In this document: in pieces, positions 24,850-33,940 of the stretch | Position numbering within the stretch: position 1 is the first letter of the stretch | Layout of the letters: each line of letters opens with the position of its first letter | NCBI RefSeq assembly: GCF_008312835.1 | Contig: NZ_VSKS01000002.1 | Coordinates: forward strand, 310,001 to 374,000 | Length of the DNA stretch: 64,000 bases | From: Streptomyces marokkonensis | Lineage (GTDB): Bacteria; Actinomycetota; Actinomycetes; Streptomycetales; Streptomycetaceae | Direction: 5' to 3' | Notes under the pieces: generated by a model | Databases searched by the model: none | The model's input: the letters and a program-made list of their open reading frames with translations, nothing else | Told to the model about the DNA's origin: nothing | Translations under genes and position numbers: made by a program

Positions 24850-25892
24850 GAGTCCTGCTGATCGGAGCCAACGGCTACATCGGCCGCTTCGTGGCCGACC
24901 GCCTCCTCGCCGACCCCGCCGTCCAGCTCACCGCCCTCGGCCGGGGCGACGACGCCGACGTCCGCTTCGACCTCGCCACCGGCAGCCCCGGCGCCCTCAC
25001 CCGCTTCCTCGACGCCGTCCACCCCGGCGTAGTGATCAACTGCGCCGGCGCCACACGAGGCGGTGCCCGCGACCTCACCCGCCACAACACCGTCGCCGTC
25101 GCCACCGTCTGCGAGGCCCTGCGCCGCAGCGGCTGCGGCGCACGGCTCGTACAGATCGGCTGCGCCTCGGAGTACGGCCCCAGCCAGCCCGGCTCCTCCA
25201 CGGCGGAGGACGCCGTCCCCCGCCCCGGCGGCCCGTACGGCGTCAGCAAGCTCGCCGCCACCGAACTCGTCCTCGGCTCCGGCCTGGACGCCGTCGTCCT
25301 GCGGGTCTTCTCACCTGTGGGCCCCGGAACCCCCGCCGGCTCCCCCCTCGGCCGCCTCGCCGAGGCCATGCGCCGTGCCATGCAGTCCGGTGACGCCGAG
25401 CTGAAGCTCGGCGGTCTCGGCGCCCAACGGGACTTCATCGACGTCCGCGACGTCGCCCGCGCCGTCCACGCCGCCTCGCTCTCCGCCGCGCAGGGCGTCA
25501 TCAACATCGGCTCGGGCCGCGCCGTCCGCCTCCGCGACGCCGCCGGGATCCTCGCCCGGGTCGCCGGCTACGGCGGCGCCCTCAACGAACTCGACACCCC
25601 ACCCGGCATGCACCACCCCACCCCCCACCTCGCCCACACCCAGCACACCATCCCGCCCACCCCGCACCTGCGGCCCTCCATCGGCCACCCCCGCCCCGAC
25701 CCCGACCACCACCACCACACCTCGGCCACCGCAGCCGCCGCCGGCCCCTCCGCCTTCCCCTACCCCGACGGCTGCGGCACCTGGCAGCAGGCAGACGTAC
25801 GCACCGCCCGGGACCGCCTCGGCTGGCGCCCCCGCATCAACCTCGAGGAGTCCCTGGCCGACATCTGGATGGAGGCGGCATGTCGTATCTGA
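24846..25892 (+). CDS. NAD-dependent sugar epimerase/dehydratase
   Basis: The protein has 348 residues and an extended SDR fold: nucleotide loop LLIGANGYIG (about 4-13), INCAGATRGG, CASEYGPSQPG, and the YxxxK site PYGVSKLAATELVLG (Tyr near 136, Lys near 140). GVINIGSGRAVRLRDAAGIL is the usual late strand-helix. Residues about 253-300 are a His/Pro-rich insert (HHPTPHLAHTQHT and PDPDHHHHT), odd for this family. C4-epimerisation of a UDP-sugar is the likely reaction, inferred from the operon. AAGGAG lies 8 nt upstream. The 3' end overlaps the spherulin-4-like gene by 13 nt. Confidence 0.85.
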   Translation: MRVLLIGANGYIGRFVADRLLADPAVQLTALGRGDDADVRFDLATGSPGALTRFLDAVHPGVVINCAGATRGGARDLTRHNTVAVATVCEALRRSGCGARLVQIGCASEYGPSQPGSSTAEDAVPRPGGPYGVSKLAATELVLGSGLDAVVLRVFSPVGPGTPAGSPLGRLAEAMRRAMQSGDAELKLGGLGAQRDFIDVRDVARAVHAASLSAAQGVINIGSGRAVRLRDAAGILARVAGYGGALNELDTPPGMHHPTPHLAHTQHTIPPTPHLRPSIGHPRPDPDHHHHTSATAAAAGPSAFPYPDGCGTWQQADVRTARDRLGWRPRINLEESLADIWMEAACRI

Positions 25893-26626
25893 CCAGCACC
25901 AGACCGGGCACGGCGAGCACGGACGTCCGCACCGGCTTCGGCATCCCCGGCTTCGCGCACCCCCTCCTCGCCCCCACCGAGTGGCACAGGCTCACCCGCC
26001 CGGGCACCCCTCTGCACTGGGTGGTGCTCAACGTGGCCGACGGCCCCGGTGTGCAGCCCGACCCGCACTGCCTGGCAGCGGCCGGCCGCCTGCGCAACGC
26101 CGGTGTCCGCGTCCTCGGTCACCTGGACACCGCCTACGGCCTGCGCACCTTCGGCGAGGTGATCTCGGACGCACACCGCTTGCTCGACTGGTACCAGGTC
26201 GACGGCTTCCTCCTGGACCGCTGCCCCGCCGACCCCGCCGCGCTCCCCGAAGTGCGGCGCACCGTGGCCACGCTCCGGGTGATCCATGACGACGCCCACA
26301 TCGTCCTCGGCCACGGCACCCATCCGTATCCCGAATACGCCGAGCACGGCGACCAACTGGTCACCTTCTGCGGCACGTGGAGCGACTACCGCTGGTCGCA
26401 GGTGGCGGAGTGGACCGCCGACCACCCGCCCGAACGGTTCTGCCACTTCGTGCACGGGGTGCCCCGGCCGCATCTGGACGAGGCCCTGCGCGTCGCCCGC
26501 TGGCAGGGCGCGGCGACGATCTACTTCACCGATCACACGCCCGCACACCACACCGACCCCTGGGAACCCCTGCCCGGCTACTGGGACGACATCGTCTCGC
26601 GGATCGGGACGGGTGTCTCGGAATGA
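25880..26626 (+). CDS. Spherulation-specific family 4 (GH135-like) glycosidase
   Basis: The protein has 248 residues and follows a TIM-barrel pattern: FGIPGFAHP, WVVLNVADGPG, VRVLGHLDTAYG (strand with conserved Asp), WYQVDGFLLDRCP (the catalytic-type DGFxxD strand), VLGHGTHPYPEY, FCHFVHGVP, and IYFTDHTP. These are landmarks of the spherulin-4 family. Its fungal member Sph3 (GH135) cleaves galactosaminogalactan, and a comparable hydrolase domain accompanies pel systems. There is no signal peptide, so a cytoplasmic or non-classically exported location is implied. GGAGG upstream of ATG 25880 lies within the epimerase gene. Confidence 0.82.
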   Translation: MSYLTSTRPGTASTDVRTGFGIPGFAHPLLAPTEWHRLTRPGTPLHWVVLNVADGPGVQPDPHCLAAAGRLRNAGVRVLGHLDTAYGLRTFGEVISDAHRLLDWYQVDGFLLDRCPADPAALPEVRRTVATLRVIHDDAHIVLGHGTHPYPEYAEHGDQLVTFCGTWSDYRWSQVAEWTADHPPERFCHFVHGVPRPHLDEALRVARWQGAATIYFTDHTPAHHTDPWEPLPGYWDDIVSRIGTGVSE

Positions 26627-26689
26627 AAAAGGCCATGGCAGTGTTAAGCGGAGAACAACCGTAGTGATTGACCGACCAACGGAGTCCCC

Positions 26690-27868
26690 GTGTCGCTGCC
26701 ACCCCTGGTCGAGCCGGCCCCCGAGCTCACCGTAGACGAGGTCCGCAGGTACTCCCGCCACCTGATCATCCCCGATGTGGGGATGGACGGGCAGAAGCGG
26801 CTGAAGAACGCCAAGGTGCTCTTTGTGGGCGCCGGCGGCCTGGGTTCCCCGGGGCTGATGTACATGGCCGCGGCGGGCGTGGGCACGCTCGGCATCGTGG
26901 AGTTCGACGAGGTCGACGAGTCGAACCTGCAGCGCCAGATCATCCACAGCCAGTCCGACATCGGCCGCCCCAAGGCCGAGTCCGCGCGAGACACGATCAA
27001 GGGCATCAACCCGTACGTGAACGTGGTCCTTCACGAGGAGCGGCTCGAGGCCGACAACGTGATGGGCCTCTTCAGCCAGTACGACCTGATCGTCGACGGC
27101 ACGGACAACTTCGCGACCCGCTACCTGGTCAACGACGCCTGCGTGCTGCTGAACAAGCCGTACGTGTGGGGCTCGATCTACCGCTTCGACGGCCAGGCGT
27201 CCGTCTTCTGGTCCGAGCACGGCCCCTGCTACCGCTGCCTCTACCCGGAGCCCCCGCCCCCCGGCATGGTTCCCTCCTGCGCCGAGGGCGGCGTCCTCGG
27301 CGTGCTGTGCGCGTCCATCGGCTCCATCCAGGCCAACGAGGCCATCAAGCTGCTCGCCGGCATCGGTGAGCCCCTCGTCGGACGCCTGATGATCTACGAC
27401 GCCCTGGAGATGCAGTACCGCCAGGTCAAGGTCCGCAAGGACCCCGACTGCGCGATCTGCGGCGAGAACCCGACCGTCACCGAGCTCATCGACTACGAGG
27501 CCTTCTGCGGCGTCGTGTCCGAGGAGGCCCAGGCGGCGGCCGCCGACTCCACGATCACTCCCAAGCAGCTCAAGGAGTGGATCGACGACGGCGAGAGCAT
27601 CGAGCTCATCGACGTCCGCGAGCCGAACGAGTTCGAGATCGTCTCCATCCCGGGCGCCCGCCTGATCCCCAAGAACGAGTTCCTCATGGGCAACGCCCTG
27701 GAGAGCCTGCCGCAGGACAAGAAGATCGTCTTGAACTGCAAGACGGGTGTCCGCAGTGCGGAAGTCCTCGCGGTCCTGAAGTCCGCGGGCTTCGCCGACG
27801 CCGTCCACGTGGGCGGCGGCGTGATCGGCTGGGTCAACCAGATCGAACCGGAGAAGCCGGTCTACTGA
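26690..27868 (+). CDS. moeZ: MoeZ: adenylyltransferase/sulfurtransferase with ThiF and rhodanese domains
   Basis: The protein has 392 residues. The ThiF/MoeB domain (about 20-265) has the ATP loop GAGGLGSPGL, the adenylation region with RQIIHSQSDIG, and two CxxC zinc pairs (CYRCLYPE near 184, CAICGENPT near 261). The rhodanese domain (about 285-392) carries LNCKTGVRSAEV with the persulfide Cys. MoeZ activates and sulfurates ubiquitin-like carriers for molybdopterin, thiamine-type and cysteine biosynthesis; in Streptomyces it serves several carriers. GTG 26690 has GGAG 6 nt upstream. MoaE lies 32 kb away in this window. Confidence 0.93.
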   Translation: MSLPPLVEPAPELTVDEVRRYSRHLIIPDVGMDGQKRLKNAKVLFVGAGGLGSPGLMYMAAAGVGTLGIVEFDEVDESNLQRQIIHSQSDIGRPKAESARDTIKGINPYVNVVLHEERLEADNVMGLFSQYDLIVDGTDNFATRYLVNDACVLLNKPYVWGSIYRFDGQASVFWSEHGPCYRCLYPEPPPPGMVPSCAEGGVLGVLCASIGSIQANEAIKLLAGIGEPLVGRLMIYDALEMQYRQVKVRKDPDCAICGENPTVTELIDYEAFCGVVSEEAQAAAADSTITPKQLKEWIDDGESIELIDVREPNEFEIVSIPGARLIPKNEFLMGNALESLPQDKKIVLNCKTGVRSAEVLAVLKSAGFADAVHVGGGVIGWVNQIEPEKPVY

Positions 27869-27891
27869 CCGGCGGCGGCGGTCCGAGCCGA

Positions 27892-27932
27892 GGCGGGGGC
27901 TTTGCGCACCACGGGTGCGCGGAGCCCCCGCC
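27892..27932. terminator. Bidirectional terminator between moeZ and the peptidase gene
   Basis: A long hairpin pairs GGCGGGGGCT and GCGCACC with their complements around an ACG loop, with one internal 2x2 mismatch. It lies between convergent stops. Confidence 0.7.
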
Positions 27933-27936
27933 GTCG

Positions 27937-29445
27937 TCATGAGCAGACCTTGCCGTCCTCCGGCACCCTGCCGTCCAGCAGGTAGGCGTTCACCGTGGAG
28001 TCGACGCAGTCGCTGCCGCTGCCGTACGCACCGTGGCCCTCGCCCTTCCAGGTGAGCACCACCCCGACGTTCTCGCCCAGTTCGTCCGCCATCCTCCGGG
28101 CGCCCTCGTAGGGCGTGGCCGGGTCGCCGGTGTTGCCCACGACCAGGACCGGCGCCGCGCCGGGCGCGCTCACCTCCGGGGTGTCGACCTGACCGGGAAC
28201 CGGCCACTCGTGGCACCAGCCTGCCGTGTCCCAGCCGAGGAAGGACCCGAACACGGGCGAGATCTCCTCGAACTCGGGCAGCAGCTTCTTCGTCTCCTCG
28301 ATCGTCGGCCGCTGCTTGTCGTCCAGGCACGATATGACCCGCTGGGAGTGGGTCGTGGTGCCGTACCGCCCCGAGGTGTCACGCTCGTTGTAGCCGTCGG
28401 CCAGGGCCAGCAGCTCCGAGCCGTCCCCCTCCTCGGCGGCCTGCAGCGCGCTGGTCAGCGCCGGCCAGCTGGTCTTGCTGTACAGCGGCAGGACGATGCC
28501 GGTCAGCGCGAGCGACTGCGTCAGCTCGCGTCCGGAGGAGGACGTCGGCAGGGGCTCGGCGTCGATCCGCTCCAGCAGCTGCGCGATCTCCCTCGATCCC
28601 TGCCCGGGGTCCCGGCCGGTGGACCTCAGATAGTTGTTGAGGGCCGTCTGGAAGCCGCGCGCCTGGTTCTTGGCGTGTCCGACGGTGTCGGCGGTGGGGT
28701 CGACCACCGCGTCGAGCGTCATCCGGCCGACCTTCTCCGGGAACAGGTGCGCGTAGACGCCGCCGAGTTCCGTGCCGTAGGAGATGCCGAAGTAGTTCAG
28801 CCTGTCGTCGCCGAGGACCTGCCGGATGCGGTCCAAGTCGCGCGCGGTGTCGGTGGTCGAGACATGGGCCATCAGCTTTCCGGCGCCTTCCTGGCAGCCC
28901 TTGCCGAAGTCGGCGGCGTCCCGCAGGAACGTCTGCTCCTCGGCCGCCGTGTCGGGGGTGCCGTCCACCGACGCCTCGGCGGCCTGGATGCTCCTGTCGT
29001 CGCGGCAGCGGACGCCCTCGCTGGCGGCCACTCCGCGCGGATCCCAGCTGACCAGGTCGTACCGCTCGCGCAGCTCGGAGACCGTGGCCGCGTAGGACGG
29101 CATCATGGAGACACCCGAGCCACCCGGGCCTCCGAAGTTGAACAGCAGTGAGCCGAGGCGGTCGCCTCCCGTGGCCTTGGCCCGGATGAGGGCCAGCCCG
29201 ATCGTCGAGCCCTCCGGCTTCGACCAGTCCAGCGGCACCCGGAGCGTGGCGCACTGCCAGTCGTCGCCCGGTGCGGGGGCGTCCCCGGAGGCCTTGCAGT
29301 CCCCCCAGTCGAGCGCTGTGCCGCCGCTCTTGCCGTCGTTGCCGTTGTCCCCGGAGTCGTCGCCCGACGACCCGGCGCCGCTGCAGCCCGCCGTCAGAAG
29401 CGCGGCGGCGGCCGTCAGGGCCGTCCACCGTGTGAAACGGGTCAT
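27937..29445 (-). CDS. Tripeptidyl-aminopeptidase-like secreted lipoprotein (copy 1)
   Basis: The protein has 502 residues. A signal (RWTALTAAAALLTAGC) ends in a TAGC lipobox, then a Gly/Ser/Asp linker. The hydrolase core has FNFGGPGGSGVS (oxyanion region), the nucleophile FGISYGTELGG, and a TAP-type C-terminal domain: LVVGNTGDPATPYEGARRM with the acidic residue and KGEGHGAYGSG with the catalytic His. This is the SlpD/SlpE/Tap group that removes N-terminal tripeptides from secreted proteins at the cell surface. A tandem paralogue lies immediately upstream on the same strand. Confidence 0.9.
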   Translation of the reverse strand: MTRFTRWTALTAAAALLTAGCSGAGSSGDDSGDNGNDGKSGGTALDWGDCKASGDAPAPGDDWQCATLRVPLDWSKPEGSTIGLALIRAKATGGDRLGSLLFNFGGPGGSGVSMMPSYAATVSELRERYDLVSWDPRGVAASEGVRCRDDRSIQAAEASVDGTPDTAAEEQTFLRDAADFGKGCQEGAGKLMAHVSTTDTARDLDRIRQVLGDDRLNYFGISYGTELGGVYAHLFPEKVGRMTLDAVVDPTADTVGHAKNQARGFQTALNNYLRSTGRDPGQGSREIAQLLERIDAEPLPTSSSGRELTQSLALTGIVLPLYSKTSWPALTSALQAAEEGDGSELLALADGYNERDTSGRYGTTTHSQRVISCLDDKQRPTIEETKKLLPEFEEISPVFGSFLGWDTAGWCHEWPVPGQVDTPEVSAPGAAPVLVVGNTGDPATPYEGARRMADELGENVGVVLTWKGEGHGAYGSGSDCVDSTVNAYLLDGRVPEDGKVCS

Positions 29446-29582
29446 GTGCCGATTCCCCCCTCGCTGGCCGTCCGCGCTGTGCCACGGATGGCGGTCAGGC
29501 CATGGTAGGCAGTTTCGCCGCCCGCCGGGGAAGCCTGTGGACAACGCTTTGACCTGCAGGTTTCTCCCATCTCGGCGGTCGC

Positions 29583-31136
29583 TCAGGAGCAGACGGTCCC
29601 GGCCGCCGGCATCGTGCCGTCCAGCAGATAGCCGTGCACCGCGTCCCGCACGCATCCGTTCCCGCTGCCGTAGGCGCCGTGCCCCTGCCCCTTGTACGTC
29701 AGCTCCACCCCGACACCGTCACCGAGGGCCCGCACCATTCTGCGTGCCCCCTCGTACGGGGTGGCCGGGTCACCGGTGGTGCCGATCACCAGGATCGGTG
29801 CCGCGCCGGGGGCGCTCACGTCCGGATGGTCGGCGGCCCCCGGCACCGCCCAGTCGGCACAGCTGATCATTCCCCACGCCATGTAGTCGCCGAAGAGCTC
29901 GGAGGCGGACCGGAACGCGGGAAGCCGGCGCTCCACGTGCCCCGGGCCGTAGCGGGGTTTGTCGTCGGCGCAGTTGATGGAGACGTTGGCGGCGACGAGG
30001 TTGCTGTACTCGCCGTTCTCGCTGCGCCCGTTCATCGCGTCGGACAGCAGCATCAGAATCGTTCCGTCACCGTCGTACGCCTGCTCGAGACCGTCGGTGA
30101 GGAACGCCCAGAACTGCTGTGAGTACAGGGCCTGCACGATCCCACCGGTCGCCGCGGTCTGGGTCAGTTGCCGTGGGAAGACCCCCGGGAGGGGCCTGCC
30201 GTCGAGGTCCTCGAGCAGTTCGGCGATGCGGTCCTTCACGTCCTGCGCGCTGTCGCCGACGGGGCACTCCTCGGTCCGGGAGACGCAGTCCCGGGCGTAG
30301 TTGTCGAGGGCGAGCTGGAATCCCCGTGCCTGTCCGAGCGAGCGCTCCTCCGCGGTCTGCGTGGGGTCGACGACCGCGTCGAACACCGCGCGGCCGACCT
30401 TCTCCGGGAACAGGTGGGCGTAGACGCCGCCGAGTTCCGTGCCGTAGGAGACGCCGAAGTAGTGCAGCGTGTCGTCACCGAGGACCTGACGCATCAGGTC
30501 CAGGTCACGGGCGGCGTCCGTGGTGCGCACATGCGGCAGGATCCGTCCGGAATTCTCCTCGCAGTCCGCGTTGAACTTTTCGGTGCTCTCCAGCAGTTCC
30601 GTGCGCTCGGTCCCGTCGTCCGGGGTGGCGTCCTGCTGGAGGTACGCGTCGAGCCGCCGGTCGTCCTGGCAGATCACCGGTGCGCTGCGGCCGACCCCGC
30701 GGGGATCGAAGCTCACGAGGTCGTAGCGGGTCCGCAGGGTCGCGTACTGCTCGCCGAACGCGGGCAGTGCGGTGACGCCGGAGCCGCCGGGGCCGCCGAA
30801 GTTGAAGATCAGGGAGCCGATGCGCTCGTTCGACGGGCCGCTCGACCCGGCCCGGATCAGCGCGAGGCCGATGGTGTCGCCCCGGGGGTCGTCCCAGTCC
30901 AGCGGCGCCTTCATGGTGGCGCAGCTCCACTCGCCCCCGCCGCCCGGCAGCGGGGACGGGGGAGCGCCTCCGCCCTGGGCCTCGGACGGGGCCGGGCAGT
31001 CCTTCCAGTCCAGCTCCTGCCGGGTCAGGTCCTGGTCCTCGGCGTCCTCGCCGCAGCCCGCCAGCAGCGTGGGCAGCAGCAGGACACAGGCGGTCAGGGC
31101 AGCGGCACGCGGGCGCAGGCGGAAGGGGCGGGGCAT
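29583..31136 (-). CDS. Tripeptidyl-aminopeptidase-like secreted lipoprotein (copy 2)
   Basis: The protein has 517 residues from ATG 31136. A signal peptide (AAALTACVLLLPTLLAGC) ends in an LAGC lipobox. Motifs parallel its neighbour: NFGGPGGSGVT, FGVSYGTELGG, LVIGTTGDPATPYEGARRM and KGQGHGAYGSG. Shared 18-20 residue blocks such as GTELGGVYAHLFPEKVGR show a tandem duplication. The frame is open far upstream on the same strand but those residues lie inside the next gene and are not coding. Both copies probably act on overlapping sets of exported peptides. Confidence 0.9.
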   Translation of the reverse strand: MPRPFRLRPRAAALTACVLLLPTLLAGCGEDAEDQDLTRQELDWKDCPAPSEAQGGGAPPSPLPGGGGEWSCATMKAPLDWDDPRGDTIGLALIRAGSSGPSNERIGSLIFNFGGPGGSGVTALPAFGEQYATLRTRYDLVSFDPRGVGRSAPVICQDDRRLDAYLQQDATPDDGTERTELLESTEKFNADCEENSGRILPHVRTTDAARDLDLMRQVLGDDTLHYFGVSYGTELGGVYAHLFPEKVGRAVFDAVVDPTQTAEERSLGQARGFQLALDNYARDCVSRTEECPVGDSAQDVKDRIAELLEDLDGRPLPGVFPRQLTQTAATGGIVQALYSQQFWAFLTDGLEQAYDGDGTILMLLSDAMNGRSENGEYSNLVAANVSINCADDKPRYGPGHVERRLPAFRSASELFGDYMAWGMISCADWAVPGAADHPDVSAPGAAPILVIGTTGDPATPYEGARRMVRALGDGVGVELTYKGQGHGAYGSGNGCVRDAVHGYLLDGTMPAAGTVCS

Positions 31137-31200
31137 GCTCCCATCCTGGGGTTGCCCGGGGCGGGACGCGCGGGACGCGTGCCGTACGAGGTAAGAGGGC

Positions 31201-31236
31201 CCGCGCCCACGGGGCTGCCCGCGCCCACGGGGCTGC
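31201..31236. repeat. Exact 18-bp tandem duplication
   Basis: CCGCGCCCACGGGGCTGC occurs twice head to tail, just downstream of the flippase-like gene's stop. Confidence 0.9.
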
Positions 31237-31240
31237 CCGC

Positions 31241-33940
31241 CTACAGGGCCGCCTTGCGCGTGAGGTGGTTGAAGGCGAGCCATCCCGGCAGCACCGGCAG
31301 CCACAGCGTCAGCAGCCGGAAGAGGAGCACCGCCGGCGCGGCGACCTCCTTGGGGAGCCCGACGGCGATCAGGCCGACCGTCAGGGTCGCCTCGACCGCG
31401 CCCACGCCGCCGGGTGTCGGCGCCGCCGATCCCAGCGCGTTGCCGGCGAGGAAGACGACGGCGACGCTCGCGATGCTGACCGAGGTCGTCTCGTCGCCGA
31501 ACGCCCGGATCGAGGCGTCCAGGCACATCACGAAGCAGGCCGTCAGCAGCAGCATGCCGCCGATGCCGGTGACCAGCTTCTGGGGGCGCTGCAGCACGTC
31601 GAGCATGCGCGGCACGACGCCCGCGAAGAGTGACCGCACGCGCGTGGCGACGAACTTCCGCAGGAAGGGCACCGAGGTCACCACGAGCACCAGCACCGCC
31701 ACCGTCAACAGGCCGCCGATGACCGTGCGGGACGGCGAGAGGGAGGGCGTCTTCTCGGTACCGGTCAGATAGCCGAACGCCAGCAGCATCAGGATGTGGC
31801 AGCCGAGCCCGAAGAGCTGCGACGCGCCGACGCTGGCCACCGCGAGCCCTGGACGCACCCCCGCGCGCTGCAGGAAGCGCGTGTTCAGGGCGACGCCGCC
31901 CACCGCGGCCGGCGCGACGATCTTGACGAAGGACCCGGCGACCTGCGCCGCCACCGTGCGCAGGAACGGCACCCGCTCCGGCACGAACCCGAGCAGGGCC
32001 ATCGCCGCCGCGACGTAACTGGCCGCCGAGAACAGCACCGCCGCGGCCACCCAGCCCCACTCCGCGTTCGAGATCAGCGGGCCGAACTCGATGTGGGTGA
32101 GCTGCGTCAGGAGGAAGTACGCGCCGATCGCGCCGGCGATGAGGCTGATCAGCGTCCGCGGGCGCACCCGCTCCAGGCGGGCCGGCTCGACCGGGGCCTG
32201 CGGCCTGATCCGCAGCACCTCGTGCCGGATCTGGGTGAGCAGGTCCTCCTCGCGCGCCTCCTCCAGGGCCTCGTCGATGGCCCGCTTCTCGGCCCGCTGC
32301 TCCGCGCGTACGGCCTTCTTGCCGGTCTTCTCGAGCACCACGTGGCGGGTGTCGTCGGCGTCGTGCTCCGCGCGCGCCGGCCTGGCGTGCCGGGAGGCAT
32401 CCAGGACCGCCTCGCGCTCGCGCTCCGCCCGCTCCCGGGCGAGCCTCCGCAGGGTGCCGCGCGTGGAGCGGCTCAGCGCGATCGGCTGGAGCATCGGCAG
32501 GCAGTCCGCGACAGCGTCGGGTCCGAGGACGCTCAGCGCGGAGGCCACCGCGCGTTCGGCGCCCACCCTGAGCCCCAGCGTCACCAGCAGCTGGGAGACG
32601 TCCATGCGCAGCAGCAGATCGCCTGCCGCGATCTCACCGCCGCGCAGATCGGTGAGGATCACCGTGCCGGAACGATCCACCAGGATGGCGTCGCCCACCA
32701 GCCTGCGGTGCGCGATGCGGCGGGACTGCAGGGCCCGTACCTGGTGCCAGGTGTCACGCAGCAGTTCGTCGGTGATCTCCTCGTCCTGCAGCGAGTCGAG
32801 GGTGCGCCCGCCGGTGTGCTCGTAGACGAGCATCACCGCGTCGGGACCGAGCTCGGACGTCGCGATCAGCTTGGGCGCGTTGGCGCCGGCCGCGATGGCG
32901 GCGTACGCCAGCAGCGCCTCCTGCTCCAGCGCCTGGCGCAAGGACTGCAGACTCCTGCGGGTGGCGAAGCCGCGCAGGGCCAGATTGCGCCACGCGCGGT
33001 AGAAGAACCCCTGCGCCTGCTGCTCGCGGTCGACCACCGTGACGTCCAGCGGCGGACCGTCCTCCAGGGTGACGAAGTACCGGCGCCCGCGGTCGCCGGT
33101 CTCGGAGGCGTCCGGCGCCTCGTCGCGGGAGGCGGTCACGGGGCGGAAGCCGACGGTGCGCAGGCCCGCCATCAGGGTGCGTCCGGTGGGGCGCACATTG
33201 GGCGACCCCACCGCGTAGAGGGTGCCGTAGGCCACGGTCCAGCCGATCAGCACCGTGAGGATGATCGAGAACGGTGTCGTGTACCCGGTGACGAGCATCG
33301 AGAAGGCGTCGAGGAGCAGCACGACCCACAGCACCGCGCGCCACCGGGGTCTGCGGGACATGCCGACGGCCGTCATGTACGCGATGACCGGTGCCAGATA
33401 GCCGTGCACCGGATCGGTGAGGGCGTGGATGTCACCGGGGGAGGGCTGGGTGAGCGCGTCCTGGATCGAGTCCGGAGCGGCACGTGCCACCCACAGGTCG
33501 GTGGCGAGCGTCACACCGTGCGCGAGGACGGCGGCGAGCACGCCGTCGGCGATTCGCAGTCCGTCCCGTTTGATCAGCCGTTCGATGGCGAAGGCGACCG
33601 GAACCAGGAGGATCGCGATGCTGGAGGCCAGGCCCGCGATCTTGATGAGCAGGTCGGGCGCCTGCCCGGTGCCCTTGTTGATGTCCTGTTCCAGCCCCGA
33701 GGTGGTCCCGTGGGCGAACGCGGCGATCGCCAGCAGCAGCACGACGGCGAGTACGCCGCCCAGGAGCCGCATGAGATCGGACGGGCGGTGCACCCGCGCG
33801 GGGAGCAGGGGCTCGTCGCCCTCCACCTCGTCGATGTGCGCCGTGTCGGGGTCCGTGGAGCGGGAGTCCCCGGTGTCCGGGCGCGACGAGGCGTCAGGGG
33901 TGCCCTCCGTGTCCCCGGGGTGCGCACCCTGCTGCTTCAT
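31241..33940 (-). CDS. Large membrane protein: kinase-like domain fused to lysylphosphatidylglycerol-synthase-type flippase domain
   Basis: The protein has 899 residues. A disordered acidic N-terminus (1-55) leads to about seven membrane segments (55-260), then a soluble region of about 300 residues with a degenerate protein-kinase/ABC1 pattern: FVTLEDGPPLDVTVVDRE, LVYEHTGGRTLDSL, RIAHRRLVGDAILV and VILTDLRGGEIA in place of the HRD and DFG loops. A charged coiled stretch follows, and the C-terminal 300 residues are the multi-pass LPG_synthase_TM/AglD-like domain with the family block APTPGGVGAVEATLTVGL. Flipping of a lipid-linked molecule is plausible. ATG 33940 is chosen; GTG 33964 is possible. 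Confidence 0.85.
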   Translation of the reverse strand: MKQQGAHPGDTEGTPDASSRPDTGDSRSTDPDTAHIDEVEGDEPLLPARVHRPSDLMRLLGGVLAVVLLLAIAAFAHGTTSGLEQDINKGTGQAPDLLIKIAGLASSIAILLVPVAFAIERLIKRDGLRIADGVLAAVLAHGVTLATDLWVARAAPDSIQDALTQPSPGDIHALTDPVHGYLAPVIAYMTAVGMSRRPRWRAVLWVVLLLDAFSMLVTGYTTPFSIILTVLIGWTVAYGTLYAVGSPNVRPTGRTLMAGLRTVGFRPVTASRDEAPDASETGDRGRRYFVTLEDGPPLDVTVVDREQQAQGFFYRAWRNLALRGFATRRSLQSLRQALEQEALLAYAAIAAGANAPKLIATSELGPDAVMLVYEHTGGRTLDSLQDEEITDELLRDTWHQVRALQSRRIAHRRLVGDAILVDRSGTVILTDLRGGEIAAGDLLLRMDVSQLLVTLGLRVGAERAVASALSVLGPDAVADCLPMLQPIALSRSTRGTLRRLARERAEREREAVLDASRHARPARAEHDADDTRHVVLEKTGKKAVRAEQRAEKRAIDEALEEAREEDLLTQIRHEVLRIRPQAPVEPARLERVRPRTLISLIAGAIGAYFLLTQLTHIEFGPLISNAEWGWVAAAVLFSAASYVAAAMALLGFVPERVPFLRTVAAQVAGSFVKIVAPAAVGGVALNTRFLQRAGVRPGLAVASVGASQLFGLGCHILMLLAFGYLTGTEKTPSLSPSRTVIGGLLTVAVLVLVVTSVPFLRKFVATRVRSLFAGVVPRMLDVLQRPQKLVTGIGGMLLLTACFVMCLDASIRAFGDETTSVSIASVAVVFLAGNALGSAAPTPGGVGAVEATLTVGLIAVGLPKEVAAPAVLLFRLLTLWLPVLPGWLAFNHLTRKAAL

